NCBI GenBank assembly: GCA_023653785.1
Contig: JAMKCH010072188.1
Span: 1-64,000, forward strand
Reading direction: 5' to 3'
DNA: 64,000 nt
Source: Ophioderma brevispina
Taxonomy: Eukaryota > Echinodermata > Ophiuroidea > Amphilepidida > Ophiodermatidae
Of this stretch, positions 44,075 to 56,193 are shown in pieces. Under the pieces are notes generated by a model. That model saw only the letters and a list, made by a program, of their open reading frames with translations. It was not told the origin of the DNA and searched no databases. How positions within the stretch are numbered: the first letter of the stretch is position 1; each line of letters begins with the position of its first letter. The translations under genes were made by a program, and so were the position numbers.

Positions 44075-44245
44075 ATGTTACGATAGGGTTGGGCGCGTAT
44101 ATGGAAGCGCGAAAATTTTATTGTAATCTGGGCGGTAGATAGGTCCTAGTCGGGAGGGAAATATGCCTTAAGTATTGTTAGAAGTCCCGTAATAAGTATA
44201 AAAAGTGTAGGGAGGAAAAGTACAATTTCATGGTAATTACTTCTT
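44075..44245 (+). repeat. Inverted repeat, right arm (copy 1)
   Basis: Partner of 37515-37680. Together the arms bracket a segment of about 6.7 kb that contains the minisatellite. Confidence 0.6.
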
Positions 44246-44493
44246 GCCAGAATGTCATTTCTATTTTGAGCTCGTGGTTTATTTTTGTAGAGCTCTTTTT
44301 CGTATATACTTAGCGGGAAATGTGATATTCCGGCTTTTCAATCAATTCTTACATTTTTGATTTTTGTTAGTGGATGTCGGGGGTTCTCAGCTTTAATTAT
44401 GATAGCTTGCATTATCCATTATGATAAGGGACTCTTTGAGTATGTTGGAAATAATTATTTCACCCATCTTGGAATGTTTAGCGTTCATTCGTT

Positions 44494-44657
44494 ATGATAA
44501 TCCCCGGTGCGTTCTTGGCGCAGGCTGCGTTTGGTACAGGGGAACCCAAATCCTCTCAACAATTTAAGAATTCTTTGGCAAAATACAAACCGCTGTACTT
44601 TCCCAGTGGATGCTGGGCACCCACCCTTTCCACCTTTGTATGTCCAACACATTTCAG
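44494..44657 (+). CDS. Coding-like block 1 of unassigned gene, copy 1
   Basis: The frame reads FLAQAAFGTGEPKSSQQFKN, then YFPSGCWAPTLSTFVCPTHF. The block may start at the acceptor TTCTTGGCGCAG. It lies about 100 bases before the next coding-like block, from which it is separated by AT-rich sequence ending in a good acceptor (CATATACTCGATTTTGCAG). Family not recognised. Small differences from copy 2 begin at 44655. Confidence 0.4.
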
Positions 44658-44754
44658 GGTCGTGACTGGTTATCCATCATGTTTTTTAATGAGATTTGTG
44701 AAGAGGTTCTTTACGTTTGATCATTTTAATTTTGCATATACTCGATTTTGCAGT

Positions 44755-45248
44755 TAGTAAAAAAATAAGATCTTCGGTTGAGGAACTTTCGCCATTCTTA
44801 GTTTACATTGAAACCAAAGGGCTTTTTTTCAAACAGTTCCAGGACTGTTCTTCTCATATAATTGGACGAAGAGCGGTTCAAGTTTATCAACTGGGGTGAA
44901 ATCCCTTCCTCCTGATAGAATTGATGCACTTAAGGAATGGTGCTTGCCTGTCAAAATCGTCAATGTTAGTTTATTTGCAGTGTATCTTCTGTCATGTCAA
45001 AACGTTTGGTTTAAGAAGTCTTTATATTGACTTAGAGTGGTCAACAGTTCTCTAATGTGGAGAAATTCCTTCCTAGGATTTAGAATTGATGTACTTCACG
45101 AATGAGTTGCTTGCCTCGTCAAAATCGTAAATGTTTTAGTTTAATTGCAGCATGTTATCTTTGTCATCGTTTTGGTTTAAGACAGTCTGTACAACCGTTG
45201 TGCTTCTGGCGATTCATGTAGCAGTTTCCAATCCTCAAAGCATTTTTT
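44755..45248 (+). pseudogene. Coding-like block 2, copy 1, truncated at the duplication junction
   Basis: Aligns with 54001-54483 but with many small indels that break the frame (for example AGGAACTTTCGCC versus AGGAACTTTCCGCC). The sequence stops at AATCCTCAAAGCATTT and runs directly into the CCAAT/CRE repeats at 45250, so the downstream QPIPEPRPEH part is missing. Confidence 0.55.
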
Positions 45249-45249
45249 T

Positions 45250-45600
45250 GACGTCATAGGAACTCACAAATACTTCTACTCGATTCCTTGGGTCACCAAA
45301 CCTTATATCCATGCAAGCAACCATTGTATTATATTGGTCTGAGTTTAATCCCGAAAAATATTCTCGACCAATCAGAAAACAGTATTTTGATGACGTCATA
45401 GTATCTCAAAAATGCTTCCACTCGATTTCTGGGGTCACCAAACCCTATATCCATGCAATCAACCGAAATATTATATGTGGGTCCGAGTTTAATCTTGAAA
45501 AATATTCTCGACCAATCAGAAAACAGTATTTTGATGACGTCATAGGAATTCAAAAATGCTTTTAATCGATTCCTTGGGTCACCAAACCCTATGTCCATGT
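45250..45600 (+). repeat. Tandem array of 142-144-base units with CCAAT box plus CRE
   Basis: TGACGTCA lies at 45249, 45391, 45535 and 45679 (intervals 142, 144, 144). Each is preceded by CGACCAATCAGAAAACAG, which contains an ACCAATCAGA box about 20 bases upstream. The last belongs to the first 246-base unit. Confidence 0.8.
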
Positions 45601-46087
45601 AATTAGTCATTGTATTGTATATGGGTCTGGATTTAATCTTGAAAAATATTCTCGACCAATCAGAAAACAGTATTTTGATGACGTCATACATATTTGTTAA
45701 TGCAATTTTTGATTTCTGCAGGCCTCCAAAACCCTATGATGGTTCTACAATGAGATGTAAAGGCTTTGCAAAGAGAGTTATTGAGTTTTGGCACACTTTT
45801 GCCTCATTCTGGCCCACTGTGCGCCGCAACCACTACCTATCCATGTAATTAGTCATTGTATTGTATATGGGTCTGGATTTAATCTTGAAAAATATTCTCG
45901 ACCAATCAGAAAACAGTATTTTGATGACGTCATACATATTTGTTAATGCAATTTTTGATTTCTGCAGGCCTCCAAACCCCTATGATGGTTCTACAATGAG
46001 ATGTAAAGGCTTTGCAAAGAGAGTTATTGAGTTTTGGCACACTTTTGCCTCATTCTGGCCCACTGTGCGCCGCAACCACTACCTATC
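45597..46087 (+). repeat. 246-base tandem repeat, two clean copies
   Basis: Units of 246 bases, differing by about one base (CCAAAACCCTATG versus CCAAACCCCTATG). Each contains one CCAAT+CRE module (TGACGTCA at 45679 and 45925). A second half includes TTTGGCACACTTTTGCC. Confidence 0.8.
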
Positions 46088-46487
46088 AGGTTTACCTTTA
46101 GGTTGACCTTTTTGGTTGACGAGCGATCTAGCAATATCCAAAAAGTCAAACATTAACAAATTAACAGCTTTTTCTTTCTTCGATAACAATGAACCCATCA
46201 GAATTTCATGACCACTATAGTAAATCAAAGCGACCGCGAGACACTTTTGGACACGGAAAGGAGGCATTTTGTATCCACAGAATCAATAACATCTCAAGAG
46301 CCCAAACTGGATTATGTTTTAGTTACCGTCTGGGGCCTCATCATGCACGCCGGTGCTATAAAGTTTATGCAGGATATTTGCAAGTTGTGTCTTGTATTGT
46401 TTCTACAATATTGATTTTATTGTCAACATTTTGTATTCAACATTTGCTACCATAAGATATGTTTTTTAAATTACCAAATTGCCCTCA

Positions 46488-46747
46488 TTAATCTTCACCT
46501 GTGTCCGATTCGCTCTCGCTGTCAGATCCTCTGACCTATTTCAACAAAACTCGTTCATTTTCAATGTCCTGATAAGAGCTGCTCACATTAAAGATGTGTC
46601 GCACTGGATTTGTCCAGTCAGAAGCTGTAATTTGTTCCAAAGCCTCATCAAAATGATTTCTGAATCGCTGCCATACTGATTGGGTTTGTTCCTAGATCCA
46701 TAATCAGCTCTTCAGGGTTCAAGTCACAGTGGTATATGGAGGCAAAT
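46488..46747 (-). pseudogene. IS630/Tc1-mariner-like transposase C-terminus, copy 2
   Basis: Identical to 37238-37497 at +9250, including the two-base frame break in LPPY/HCDLNP and the in-frame TAG before the acidic tail. Both lesions therefore predate the duplication or were copied by the assembly. Confidence 0.65.
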
Positions 46748-46764
46748 TGTAACTTTCAAATTTG

Positions 46765-46930
46765 AAATTACTTTTCTAACTTTTATACTTACCGACTTTT
46801 AACAATACTATAGCATATTCCCCGGACTAGGACTAGGACCTAGATACCGCCCAAGATTACAATAGATTTCGCGTTCCATATACGCGCACAAACCTATCGT
46901 CGTACACTCTGATCCAGTTATTCCTACAAA
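46765..46930 (-). repeat. Inverted repeat, left arm (copy 2)
   Basis: Identical to 37515-37680. Partner arm at 53325-53495. Confidence 0.6.
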
Positions 46931-49900
46931 GCCCCTCAATGTGAGGCATAGCAATTACGGTGGGGATGGAGGGCATTAGGTACTATTTTTTTCAGTATTA
47001 TGGTTACTTTATTATTATTATAGAAAAAAATAAATAATTCAAAATTGAAAAAATTTACCATTTCCCTACACTTTTTATACTTACCGACTTAACAATACTA
47101 TAGGTCCTCGAATTCAGCAGCCTATGGGAGGTGGGCGTTTCATGTCTCACTAAACTAAAGCTTAGGACCATCACGCAAACACATCAAAATAATGTTTTGT
47201 AATCAAAATTTCCACACATTGCTCATCCTCAAAAACAAAGGTCATCACTCACCAGGTAATTAATGAGTACAGGCCATTCATATCGTATACTATAATTGCA
47301 GAGATTTAAGTCTCTAGACATAATTTTACAACATGTGACCTTTCAGGATTCTGGGCCTAACATATGTTTCTTAATTAAACAAGCAATTACCTACTATTTT
47401 AAATTACCCGCCTCAGAGTAAGACAATCAAAAACTGATTCCCAACCTTCCAAGCAAGTTAGAGTTCCCCGGAGGAGACCTGGAAAAATTGTCCTCTCCCT
47501 TGCCAATATCAATGAGATAGTATATAAGAATGACCAGTCTGAGGATATTGGAGCTCAAAAAGACTTGCAATATGAAATTATAACGAGTCAAAGGTGCACA
47601 AAGTTGCTATGCTTACCCCTCGAATGTAATAGTTGTTTACCGACACCTGGTGTTGATCTATTTGTAAAAAGCAATACCATCAAGCCTACAAGGGTACAGA
47701 AATGTTCCTAAGGCCTGCATGGTCAAACAATATGAGGCTTGATTAAAAAAACACCCCTTCTCAGGGTTCTTTCAGCCATTCTTAGTCTGACGTTTGATTT
47801 GAGCCTACTACTTACGACTTAGTAATTTGCCCCTCCTTTCAATGAAGTCTGCCCGCAGACAGCCACGTTAGTCACTTCGTTGGACGACTCGTCAACCAGA
47901 AATTTACCGTCACAAAGGCTAGATGTCTGTCCTAACGACTTACTAAACACATAAAACTGATTTCTATAAACATTCACAAATGTTAGATGCAACTCTAATT
48001 GCAATCGTCTTTAAGGGTGGCCCGATGGACATTCTAGGAATCGGTTTGCTTTAGGTCTCTTGCCTGTTTCACAGGAGTCCCTGGTAAAGGGTCAATTTAG
48101 ATATTCTGTTCCTATAAACCAGTCAGTGTACCAGTAAAAAATTCTTGCCTGAATAATGTTGAATGACTAATGCAGGAGGAATGGTTTAACAATACCACTA
48201 TACAATGTAGTTTGTATGTAATTTATTTGCTTGGGTGCCTGATGATATCACAATATTTTTCAGCTTTTCAGAAAAGCACTCTTCCATGACTTTTTCCGGG
48301 GCTATAGGTTTAAGGACACCATGGGTCTGGGGACCATATTGGGCGTAATTTTTTATTTATATAGCCTATGTTATTTGTTTATGGCAAATAAAATCAATGA
48401 GTGGTCATTCTCACAACTTGAACACCCCCCCAAAAAAAAAAGCCTGCTGCTGCTGGTTGTTAATTTACCCCGACCACCACGCCTACCTATTATCAAAGAT
48501 GCTCATATATAATAATCCTTATGACATCAGTCTGTACCAATTCAGTGGCTTGCGACAAAATTGTATGGCTGGGTTCCCGGTTTGCCACAGGAGACGATAC
48601 TATTGTCATTAAGATTTCCTAAAAAAAATTCCAATGAAAGTTTGAGTTTAATTAAATCACCTGCATTAATTTCGATTGTTAGCAAACCCTCCAATCGAGA
48701 AGGATATTGCAAGCGTATCAATCAAATGGGTGTTACGTACCATCTCGGCTCTAAAGTACTCTGTGTTGCCATGGTTTATGTACTCCAGGGCAAAATTCCC
48801 ACTTTTGGTCATTATGGCCAGAAGAAGCAGAAGGAGAACCCAAAAATTCTAAGACTCAAACTACATTGTCCTATTTAGCTATATTTTACTGACTGTCAGT
48901 CAATGACTAGACGAAAAGAAAAAAATGGTACGGTTTCAAGGCCATGCAATCAAATTCACGGAACTACAACTATCTTTAGATAAAAATCTTATCCTGGATC
49001 TCTATGACTAAAGCTGTTGTCCTTTAATACTGAACCAGCCTAAGAAAAAAAATGCTGCTTACCAATCTCTACACAACAGTCAAAAACAAGTTGTTTACTT
49101 TGGCTATTGTCTTCAAGTTTCCCGAATGATTATGAGCTACATCGATTTGTCCTCTAAACACTAAGCTCTGTGGACATCAAGAGCTGGATCAACCTCTAAC
49201 TGCATCAACCTGTGAACGACTCTGATAGGCTTTGACCGAAAGGTTCGCATGATTCTCAAGCTACCTAAACCTAACTTGTTGGCTTGTGGAAACCACTGCA
49301 GGCCACAATGTCTTGAATGGGTAACAGTCTGAAAAACAAAGTTATGAATACAAACAGCTTCCTTGGCATTTACAAACCTCAAGTGTTTTGTGTCAGGATT
49401 GCGTTGGAATGCAAATTACAGTCATTATTAAGGTTCTAAAATGTGGGACCCCAGCTTTGACAAATTGCCAATTTTACATGGGGACTCCACAAGCAGTCCA
49501 GGGGCTCACGTTAAAATCATTAGTACAGGCTATGCCATGTATACATCTTCGCGCATACATGAACAAATGAAAAACCAATGCTTTTAAACCGTTAGGGAGC
49601 TCGGGTTGTCGAGAGTAGCTCTAAAGCCGTTTCAGTAATTAGAATAAACATTTGTGTAGGCCAACAAACTCCTGGCCAATCTTAAAGATTACAGACTTCA
49701 TTGTCAGAAAATGGCCTCAAACGTTGAGGAATATTTAATGTTTATATCAAAACCTTGGAAAGCATGTAATTCCCCACCCCTGCATCATTTGCCCTTTAAT
49801 GAATCGCAAATATTTGAAAACCTGGCACAAATTTAAAAATGGCTAAGGATGACCTTGGTAATCGAAAAAACAAATTCTTTGTTTACTGGTCATACTTTAG

Positions 49901-50639
49901 TGTTCACGCATGAAGTAAGAGTAGGATGGTTAGTGGGCCTTTAAGATGCCATTTAGTATTTTACCTTTCAATTTTTCATTACTTGTACCGGACTTTCAAA
50001 AGCTCAACATATTGTGTTGAGGCTAAGAGTAAGAGGGGCCTGAGCTACATCGCCTCTACCTCGATATCTTGTCTTAGTGAGACATAATCACTTGCCACTT
50101 GTGCATTCGAGCAAGCAAAGTGTACAATTTTTGCCAATGTGATATCCAGTCATGTGTTAGCTGGAAGATAATTTAAACCATTGACACCAATGGTATTACT
50201 TGCACCTTTGTTGGTATTTTTGTGGGTCACATGTATGAAGTGTCGATGCACTTCAACATCAAAAAAAACAGCATGAATATTGACTTAATTACAAGATGGT
50301 TAGATTTGTTATATTTGCGAAAATACCTCCGCAACTATGGCGGGCTATCTGTAATAATTGGAGGGATTCTTTCAAGCCCCTCTCTCCTGACACTTAAGTT
50401 CAAAGCTCAGTTTTAAATCTTGATAAATATGTTAGTTGCAAAACTTGCATTTTGAAAATGCCCATACTTGCTTTTCAGAATTCCAATGATCTCTATAAGA
50501 AAATGACCTTGTATTTGTTGGAAAAAGCTTAACACAGGCCCTTCCTTGACCTTTAGGATTTCTTTATTTTGTGCCTATTGACCAACTCATCTCCCATTTC
50601 CAAGAGTTATGGACACATTCTGATGCTTATTTACAACAT

Positions 50640-52890
50640 GCTGGGGATTTCTGCATATCCTTAGAAGCCTTGATTCAATGGATAGTTTATTTACAGCAAG
50701 GTTCACCCAAAGAACCTTGTAGACTAAACCTCTTTAGTATTGTAAGATTAAAGTCTTGAATTGTTGTGAAAAGAATGGATCAATTTCGTGATAATTTGCT
50801 GAGATTAGTTTGACAGCGTAAGATCACCAGTGGATTAATAAAACTCTTAAAGAATTTCAACTCCTATACAGGGCTTGAAAAGTATTGCTGGAAGGAAATG
50901 GACATTTTTTGTCGATGTTATATAGGTATGTTACAGTTAAGTAGGTTTACCTGGCACAGAAATCGGGTCGCACAACTCTTCAAGATTTTTCACACGCATG
51001 GCACCAGGTTTGGAAAAGTGGCTGGATTTGAACCGATTAATTACTATAAATTTCCATAATCGATCTAGATTGTTTTTGTTTTTAAGTCACCAAAAGAACA
51101 GCCAGACAAACTCTTTAGGGTTTTCAATTATTTCACCAGGCTTTTTCAAAAGCTTGCTGGATTTTGAACCAATAATCATTAATTTTGCCATCATAGAAGT
51201 TTTTTTAAAACTTGAAGTTCATTAAGAACCAGCAGAAGAAATCTTGTTGAAATGTTCATTCTATAAATTTGTCACCAGGCTCAAAAGCCTGCTAGGGGAT
51301 TAAAACAGATTAAGTCATAGTAATTGCTATGATCACCTATTCTCCAGGCCGTTAACACAGAACAGCGATTGAACCAACCAATTATTGCTTTTGCGGAATC
51401 TGTCCAAGTTCACCCAAAGCCAGTAAACTCTTAGAATTTGTAAAGATCATCAATTTTCCCAGGTTTGAAAAGCTTGTTGCCCTTCCCCGAGAATCATAAA
51501 TTGCTACGACAGAGTCTACAAATATTGTTTTGTCCATAGCAACTACCCAAGATAAGTAGGCTAAAAGTATTTTGATTCATTTTTACAAGGCTTGTTGAAA
51601 AAGCTTGCTGTTTGAACCACGACAGTCTACAAGTTACGTTACAAGAACTACTCCACGTATAGAGTAGGCTAAAATTCTTCTAGATTCATTTTACAAGCTT
51701 AAAAAGCTTGCTTGTTTGACCATAGATTATATTAATTGCTAGATAGATAGCCTATCTACAGCTAAGGCCTCATCTGTGAACCAGTATATTGAACACTAAA
51801 TCATCGATTGGACCCTGTAGACTATCGTCATGGCCAAAGTTCCTCACAAAAGAAACAGCAGACTAAAATCTTTTAGGATTTTTTAAACTTTATTCATTTT
51901 ATCAGGGTTTGAGTTTGAAAGATGAATTGAACCATAAAATATTCTATGATCATGATAGTCGTATGCAGCAAATTTCACACAGAACCAGCCAAGAAGTAAT
52001 TGAACTGATAAAATCATAATTGCTAAGATAGTCTTCATGTACAAAAGACCTTCCAAGAACCAGTAAGTAGACCTCTTCAGATATTGTGATTCCTATAATG
52101 CTGCTACAATAAACTGATACTTGAGGTCATCTACAGCTAAGTTCACAAAAGAACCAGTAGATTAAACCATGAAGTTATAGGAAATAATAACTCAATTTTA
52201 TTGATAGGTTGCTATAGTCATTTTCACACAAACCGTAGTCATTGCTGGCTTGACCCTGGCACTAAGATATTTTTTGAATTCATAGTATATCTAGCTTTTG
52301 TGTTCCAGGCTTGAGAAGATTGCGTGCTAAGGTAACAAGCTAATATGCTATGCTTTATACAGTCTACAGTTTTTCAATTTACGTGCATGCAATGATTGCA
52401 AGAAGCAGTATTAGGTAGACATGAGTTTTATATTTTCCAGGCTTTAAAAAACAAGCTTTACTGGATTTTAGCAGAGATGATAGCTACGTCTACCACTAAG
52501 GTTCACCCATGAGAAACAGGTAGACTACTAAAAAACTTTACCATATTTTCCGATGAGTTTGGAATTATGATGGCACCAAGTATTCTGAAATCTAGTATAA
52601 ATAGTTTTGCCAGGCTTGAGAAGCTTAGGGTAACAAGCTAGCTTTTATACAGTCTACAGTTTAAGTTCATGCAAAGAACGCACTATTTATAGTATAGGCT
52701 GAGTTTCCATATTTTCCAGGCTTAAAACAACTTACTGATTTTATAGGGAATTAAATTAAATGATTGCTATCAAATGCCCCCTCATACAAGGAGCTTGAAA
52801 GCAGGCAAGTCTACAAAAAGGTTCACCCGTGAGAACCTGTAGACTAAAAACCTTACTAAAATTTTTGAGAGAGACATGAGTTTATCAGTG
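50640..52890 (+). repeat. Decayed minisatellite of roughly 130-base units, copy 2
   Basis: Identical in register to 41390-43640, so no unit has been gained or lost since the duplication. Confidence 0.6.
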
Positions 52891-53324
52891 TGGAATTATA
52901 ATGATTGCTATTCAAAGGCCCCCCCTCAACTGGGAGCTTGAAAGCGGGCAGTATATCATACATATTGAGTCGATCACGATGGCAGCCTTCCTTGGTTGCT
53001 CGCCTTGTCAGCATTGACCGACACACCGGTAATTATTGTTATTTTTGCCGCGCAAAAGACGGCAAGGTGCAAACTTTGGCAGTCACTGGCAGTATTCATG
53101 ATGCACGTATGTAGTGAAAAAACTGCCCTAAAAGGAACACATATGCGTGGAAAAATCGGGCCGGATTATGTGATCTCGGCAATTTTCCTACGAAAAGGAT
53201 TCTTCCCCAGAGGGTCCCTTTCAATAATTTCTTGAGAATCAGGTGCCTTTTTGAAAAAAATCCATGTCCCTGAAGAAAGCACCCGCTTATTTCCAGGGAC
53301 GCCCGGAAAAAACTGGAAGCAGAG

Positions 53325-53495
53325 ATGTTACGATAGGGTTGGGCGCGTATATGGAAGCGCGAAAATTTTATTGTAATCTGGGCGGTAGATAGGTCCTAGT
53401 CGGGAGGGAAATATGCCTTAAGTATTGTTAGAAGTCCCGTAATAAGTATAAAAAGTGTAGGGAGGAAAAGTACAATTTCATGGTAATTACTTCTT
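53325..53495 (+). repeat. Inverted repeat, right arm (copy 2)
   Basis: Identical to 44075-44245. Confidence 0.6.
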
Positions 53496-53743
53496 GCCAG
53501 AATGTCATTTCTATTTTGAGCTCGTGGTTTATTTTTGTAGAGCTCTTTTTCGTATATACTTAGCGGGAAATGTGATATTCCGGCTTTTCAATCAATTCTT
53601 ACATTTTTGATTTTTGTTAGTGGATGTCGGGGGTTCTCAGCTTTAATTATGATAGCTTGCATTATCCATTATGATAAGGGACTCTTTGAGTATGTTGGAA
53701 ATAATTATTTCACCCATCTTGGAATGTTTAGCGTTCATTCGTT

Positions 53744-53911
53744 ATGATAATCCCCGGTGCGTTCTTGGCGCAGGCTGCGTTTGGTACAGGGGAACCCAAA
53801 TCCTCTCAACAATTTAAGAATTCTTTGGCAAAATACAAACCGCTGTACTTTCCCAGTGGATGCTGGGCACCCACCCTTTCCACCTTTGTATGTCCAACAC
53901 ATTTTCAGGGC
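53744..53911 (+). CDS. Coding-like block 1 of unassigned gene, copy 2
   Basis: Same protein-like frame as 44494-44657 (AFGTGEPKSSQQFKNSLAKY). The block can end CAGGGC|GTGACT. The phase relation to the following block cannot be trusted because homopolymers at the next exon start differ between the copies. Confidence 0.4.
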
Positions 53912-54000
53912 GTGACTGGTGTTAATCCATGTTTTTTAATGAGATTTGTGAAGGTTCTTTAGTTTGATCATTTTAATTTTGCATATACTCGATTTTGCAG

Positions 54001-54687
54001 TAAAAAAATAAGATCTTTGGGTGAGGAACTTTCCGCCATTCTTAAGTTTACATTGAAACCAAGGCTTTCTTTTCAACAGTTTCCAGAGACTCGTTCTCTC
54101 ACATTATATTGACGAAGAGCGGTCAACAGTTTATCTAACTTGGGAAATCCCTTCCTCTGATAGAATTGATGCACTTAAGGAATGGTTGCTTGCCTGTCAA
54201 AATCGTCAATGTTTAGTTTATTTGCAGTGTATCTTCTGTCATGTCAACCGTTTTGGTTTAAGAAGTCTTTATATTGACTTAGAGGTGGTCAAAGTTTATC
54301 TAATTGATGAGAAAATCCTTCCTCTGATAGAATGATGGACTTCACGGCACATTGGTGCTTGCCTGTCAAATCGTAAATGTTTTAGTGTATTGCAGGTTAT
54401 CTTCTGTCAATCCGTTTGGTTTAAGAAGTCTGTACAACGTTGCTCTGGCTATTCATGTAGCAGTTTCCAATCTCAAAGCATTTATTTTTCAACAGCCAAT
54501 ACCTGAACCCCGACCTGAACACGCCATTAGAAATACATTATTACCAAACCAGCGCTGGTTTACTGCGTGTGACCGTCTCAAGAAGATAATCCGCGCAAAT
54601 AACAATGAAATTTTACACCTCGCTGCACAAGTGGGCGCAAAAATTACTGCTCGTTGCACAAGTTGGCGCAAAAAATTTGCATTTTGA
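54001..54687 (+). CDS. Coding-like block 2, copy 2: unassigned protein with two 55-residue repeats
   Basis: After the acceptor CATATACTCGATTTTGCAG (ends 54000) the plus strand reads RSLGEELSAILKFTLKPRLS; one base is missing near 54108, after which IPSSDRIDALKEWLLACQNR and CHVNRFGLRSLYIDLE follow. A second, more damaged unit of about 166 bases repeats this (LACQIVNVLVYC, NPFGLRSLYN) and runs on openly through HVAVSNLKAFIFQ and PIPEPRPEHAIRNTLLPN to a TGA at 54687. TTATTTTTCAACAG before PIPEP could be an internal acceptor. The end has a 37-base direct repeat (GCACAAGTGGGCGCAAAAA). No family recognised; two or more frameshifts mean pseudogene or uncorrected sequence. Confidence 0.45.
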
Positions 54688-54689
54688 AG

Positions 54690-56190
54690 GGCGTGTTTGG
54701 TTTTTCTTACATATTTACGTTGACGCAGCTTTCTCCAAATATAGACTCTGGGGTGTAGACCAAATAACAAGCTGCATAACAAATTCCGTAGTCCATACAA
54801 AGGGAGAAGACAAAACCCGGTGTAAAATTGATAAATTATTAACATGACATAACCGTCTGTTGCCCAAATAAAACTTGCCCATTTTCTTAAAAATGAATAA
54901 AATGTCACATCAATTTCTCTTTCATAATAACAGTGACCAATGGATATGTATAGACTTTAGCAAACCATTAACTAAAGATATTACAATGGGCCCGGTATGC
55001 GGAGCCATTGTTATAGCCAGGTGTTATCACCTCCACGATTGGGGTTGAGTATACCCGTCCTCTTTCACAATAACTAACCAGTTACATTATGATATAGGTC
55101 GTTGACCCTATAAGTTTTCTTCTGAAAGCGCGGTAAATTACAAATGAAGTTAAGCAATAAGTTACGGATTTTAATTCTGCACAAAGTTGTTAGGTCAAAG
55201 CTTGCCCAGCAACATTCTGGCATGATGTTTGTCTGTCTTTCATCCTTTTCGAATAAATGATGAAAAACATGGACAAAGTTAATTGAACACGCACTATAGA
55301 AGCTCAAGATTTATTTATTTGCGAATGAGGATAAGTATTTTGCGCTTACGTCATTAAAAAAAGACTTCGTCTAAATCGGAGAGGCGGTAACACCCGAGTC
55401 TATTCAACCGCAAGACAATATAACAATGGTTCTGCACTCCCAGATGAAAAGGAATCTGAAGTGTTTTTCTACACCGCACACCGGGCCGGTAATTGAATAT
55501 CTTTAGTTCTAGCGTCTAGAGTATCTATTGGTCACTGATATTGGGGGAAATAAATTGAAGTGACATTTTATTCATTTCAAGAAAATGTGCAAGTTTTATT
55601 TGGGGCAACAGATAGTTATATGATTTTAATAATTTATTATGAATTTACGCTTGGTTTTGCTCTCCTCCCGTGATAGGGATTACGAATCGACAGCGCAGAA
55701 GGGGCATGGCCCATACCCTAATACATGTACATACACTTCCACGTACACGGAATTTATTTAGTCAGGAAATCAACCTTTCATTTGATGTGCGTAAATTCCG
55801 GGTATTTTGCAGTTTCCGTTTTATGAAATGTATATTGTAACTTTCAAAAGGAATCACAATACACTTCAAATAATATCACAATTCGCAAGTCTTCTCGTTT
55901 CAAAATAAATAACGCCAACACCTTTATTATAACAAAGAAATCGGTGACAACTGGGCTAAAGGATTCACCATTTATACAAATGGATCCCTTAGGATATTAA
56001 GTATAATACATTTTGTAATCCATTCGGAAGAAATTGGTGTTATTTCTTTACAAATTCCAATACGGGCTAAGCTATAGATTATAATTTACCGCTTTATAAA
56101 CCATTCGTTCGCAAGAAAGCTTATACTTGTTTATGTCGGTTTAGACAATTTTGTTATTTCAAGTTGTCTTTCACAGTAAAACATGACCTA
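54690..56190. other. No feature seen
   Basis: AT-rich non-coding DNA, no clean repeats. Possibly the downstream intron or 3' region of the coding-like block ending at 54687. Confidence 0.35.
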
Positions 56191-56193
56191 TAC

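Larger units (their letters stand above)
35198..45248 (+). repeat. Tandem duplication of about 10 kb, copy 1
   Basis: From 37065 to 44654 every line compared matches copy 2 at +9250 bases (46315-53904), with no indel. Outside that core the copies still align but with many one- to three-base indels, up to 45238 (copy 2: 54480). The left limit lies in the CCAAT/CRE repeats near 35198. AGCATTTATTTTT occurs at both outer breakpoints (35198-35210 and 54477-54489), and a shortened form (AGCATTTTTTT) is at the copy 1/copy 2 junction. Confidence 0.85.
45249..54483 (+). repeat. Tandem duplication of about 10 kb, copy 2
   Basis: Second copy: CCAAT/CRE array, two 246-base units, identical core and coding-like blocks. 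It continues without a visible break into the unique sequence after 54484, so this is probably the ancestral right side. Confidence 0.85.

Noticed and set aside
36353..46087. CRISPR-like regular array (143- and 246-base units)
   Set aside because: Units are long, contiguous and without unique spacers; the context is eukaryotic repetitive DNA.
54489..54908. 139-codon minus-strand frame
   Set aside because: Antisense of the better supported plus-strand coding-like block; Arg-rich and without splice or motif support.
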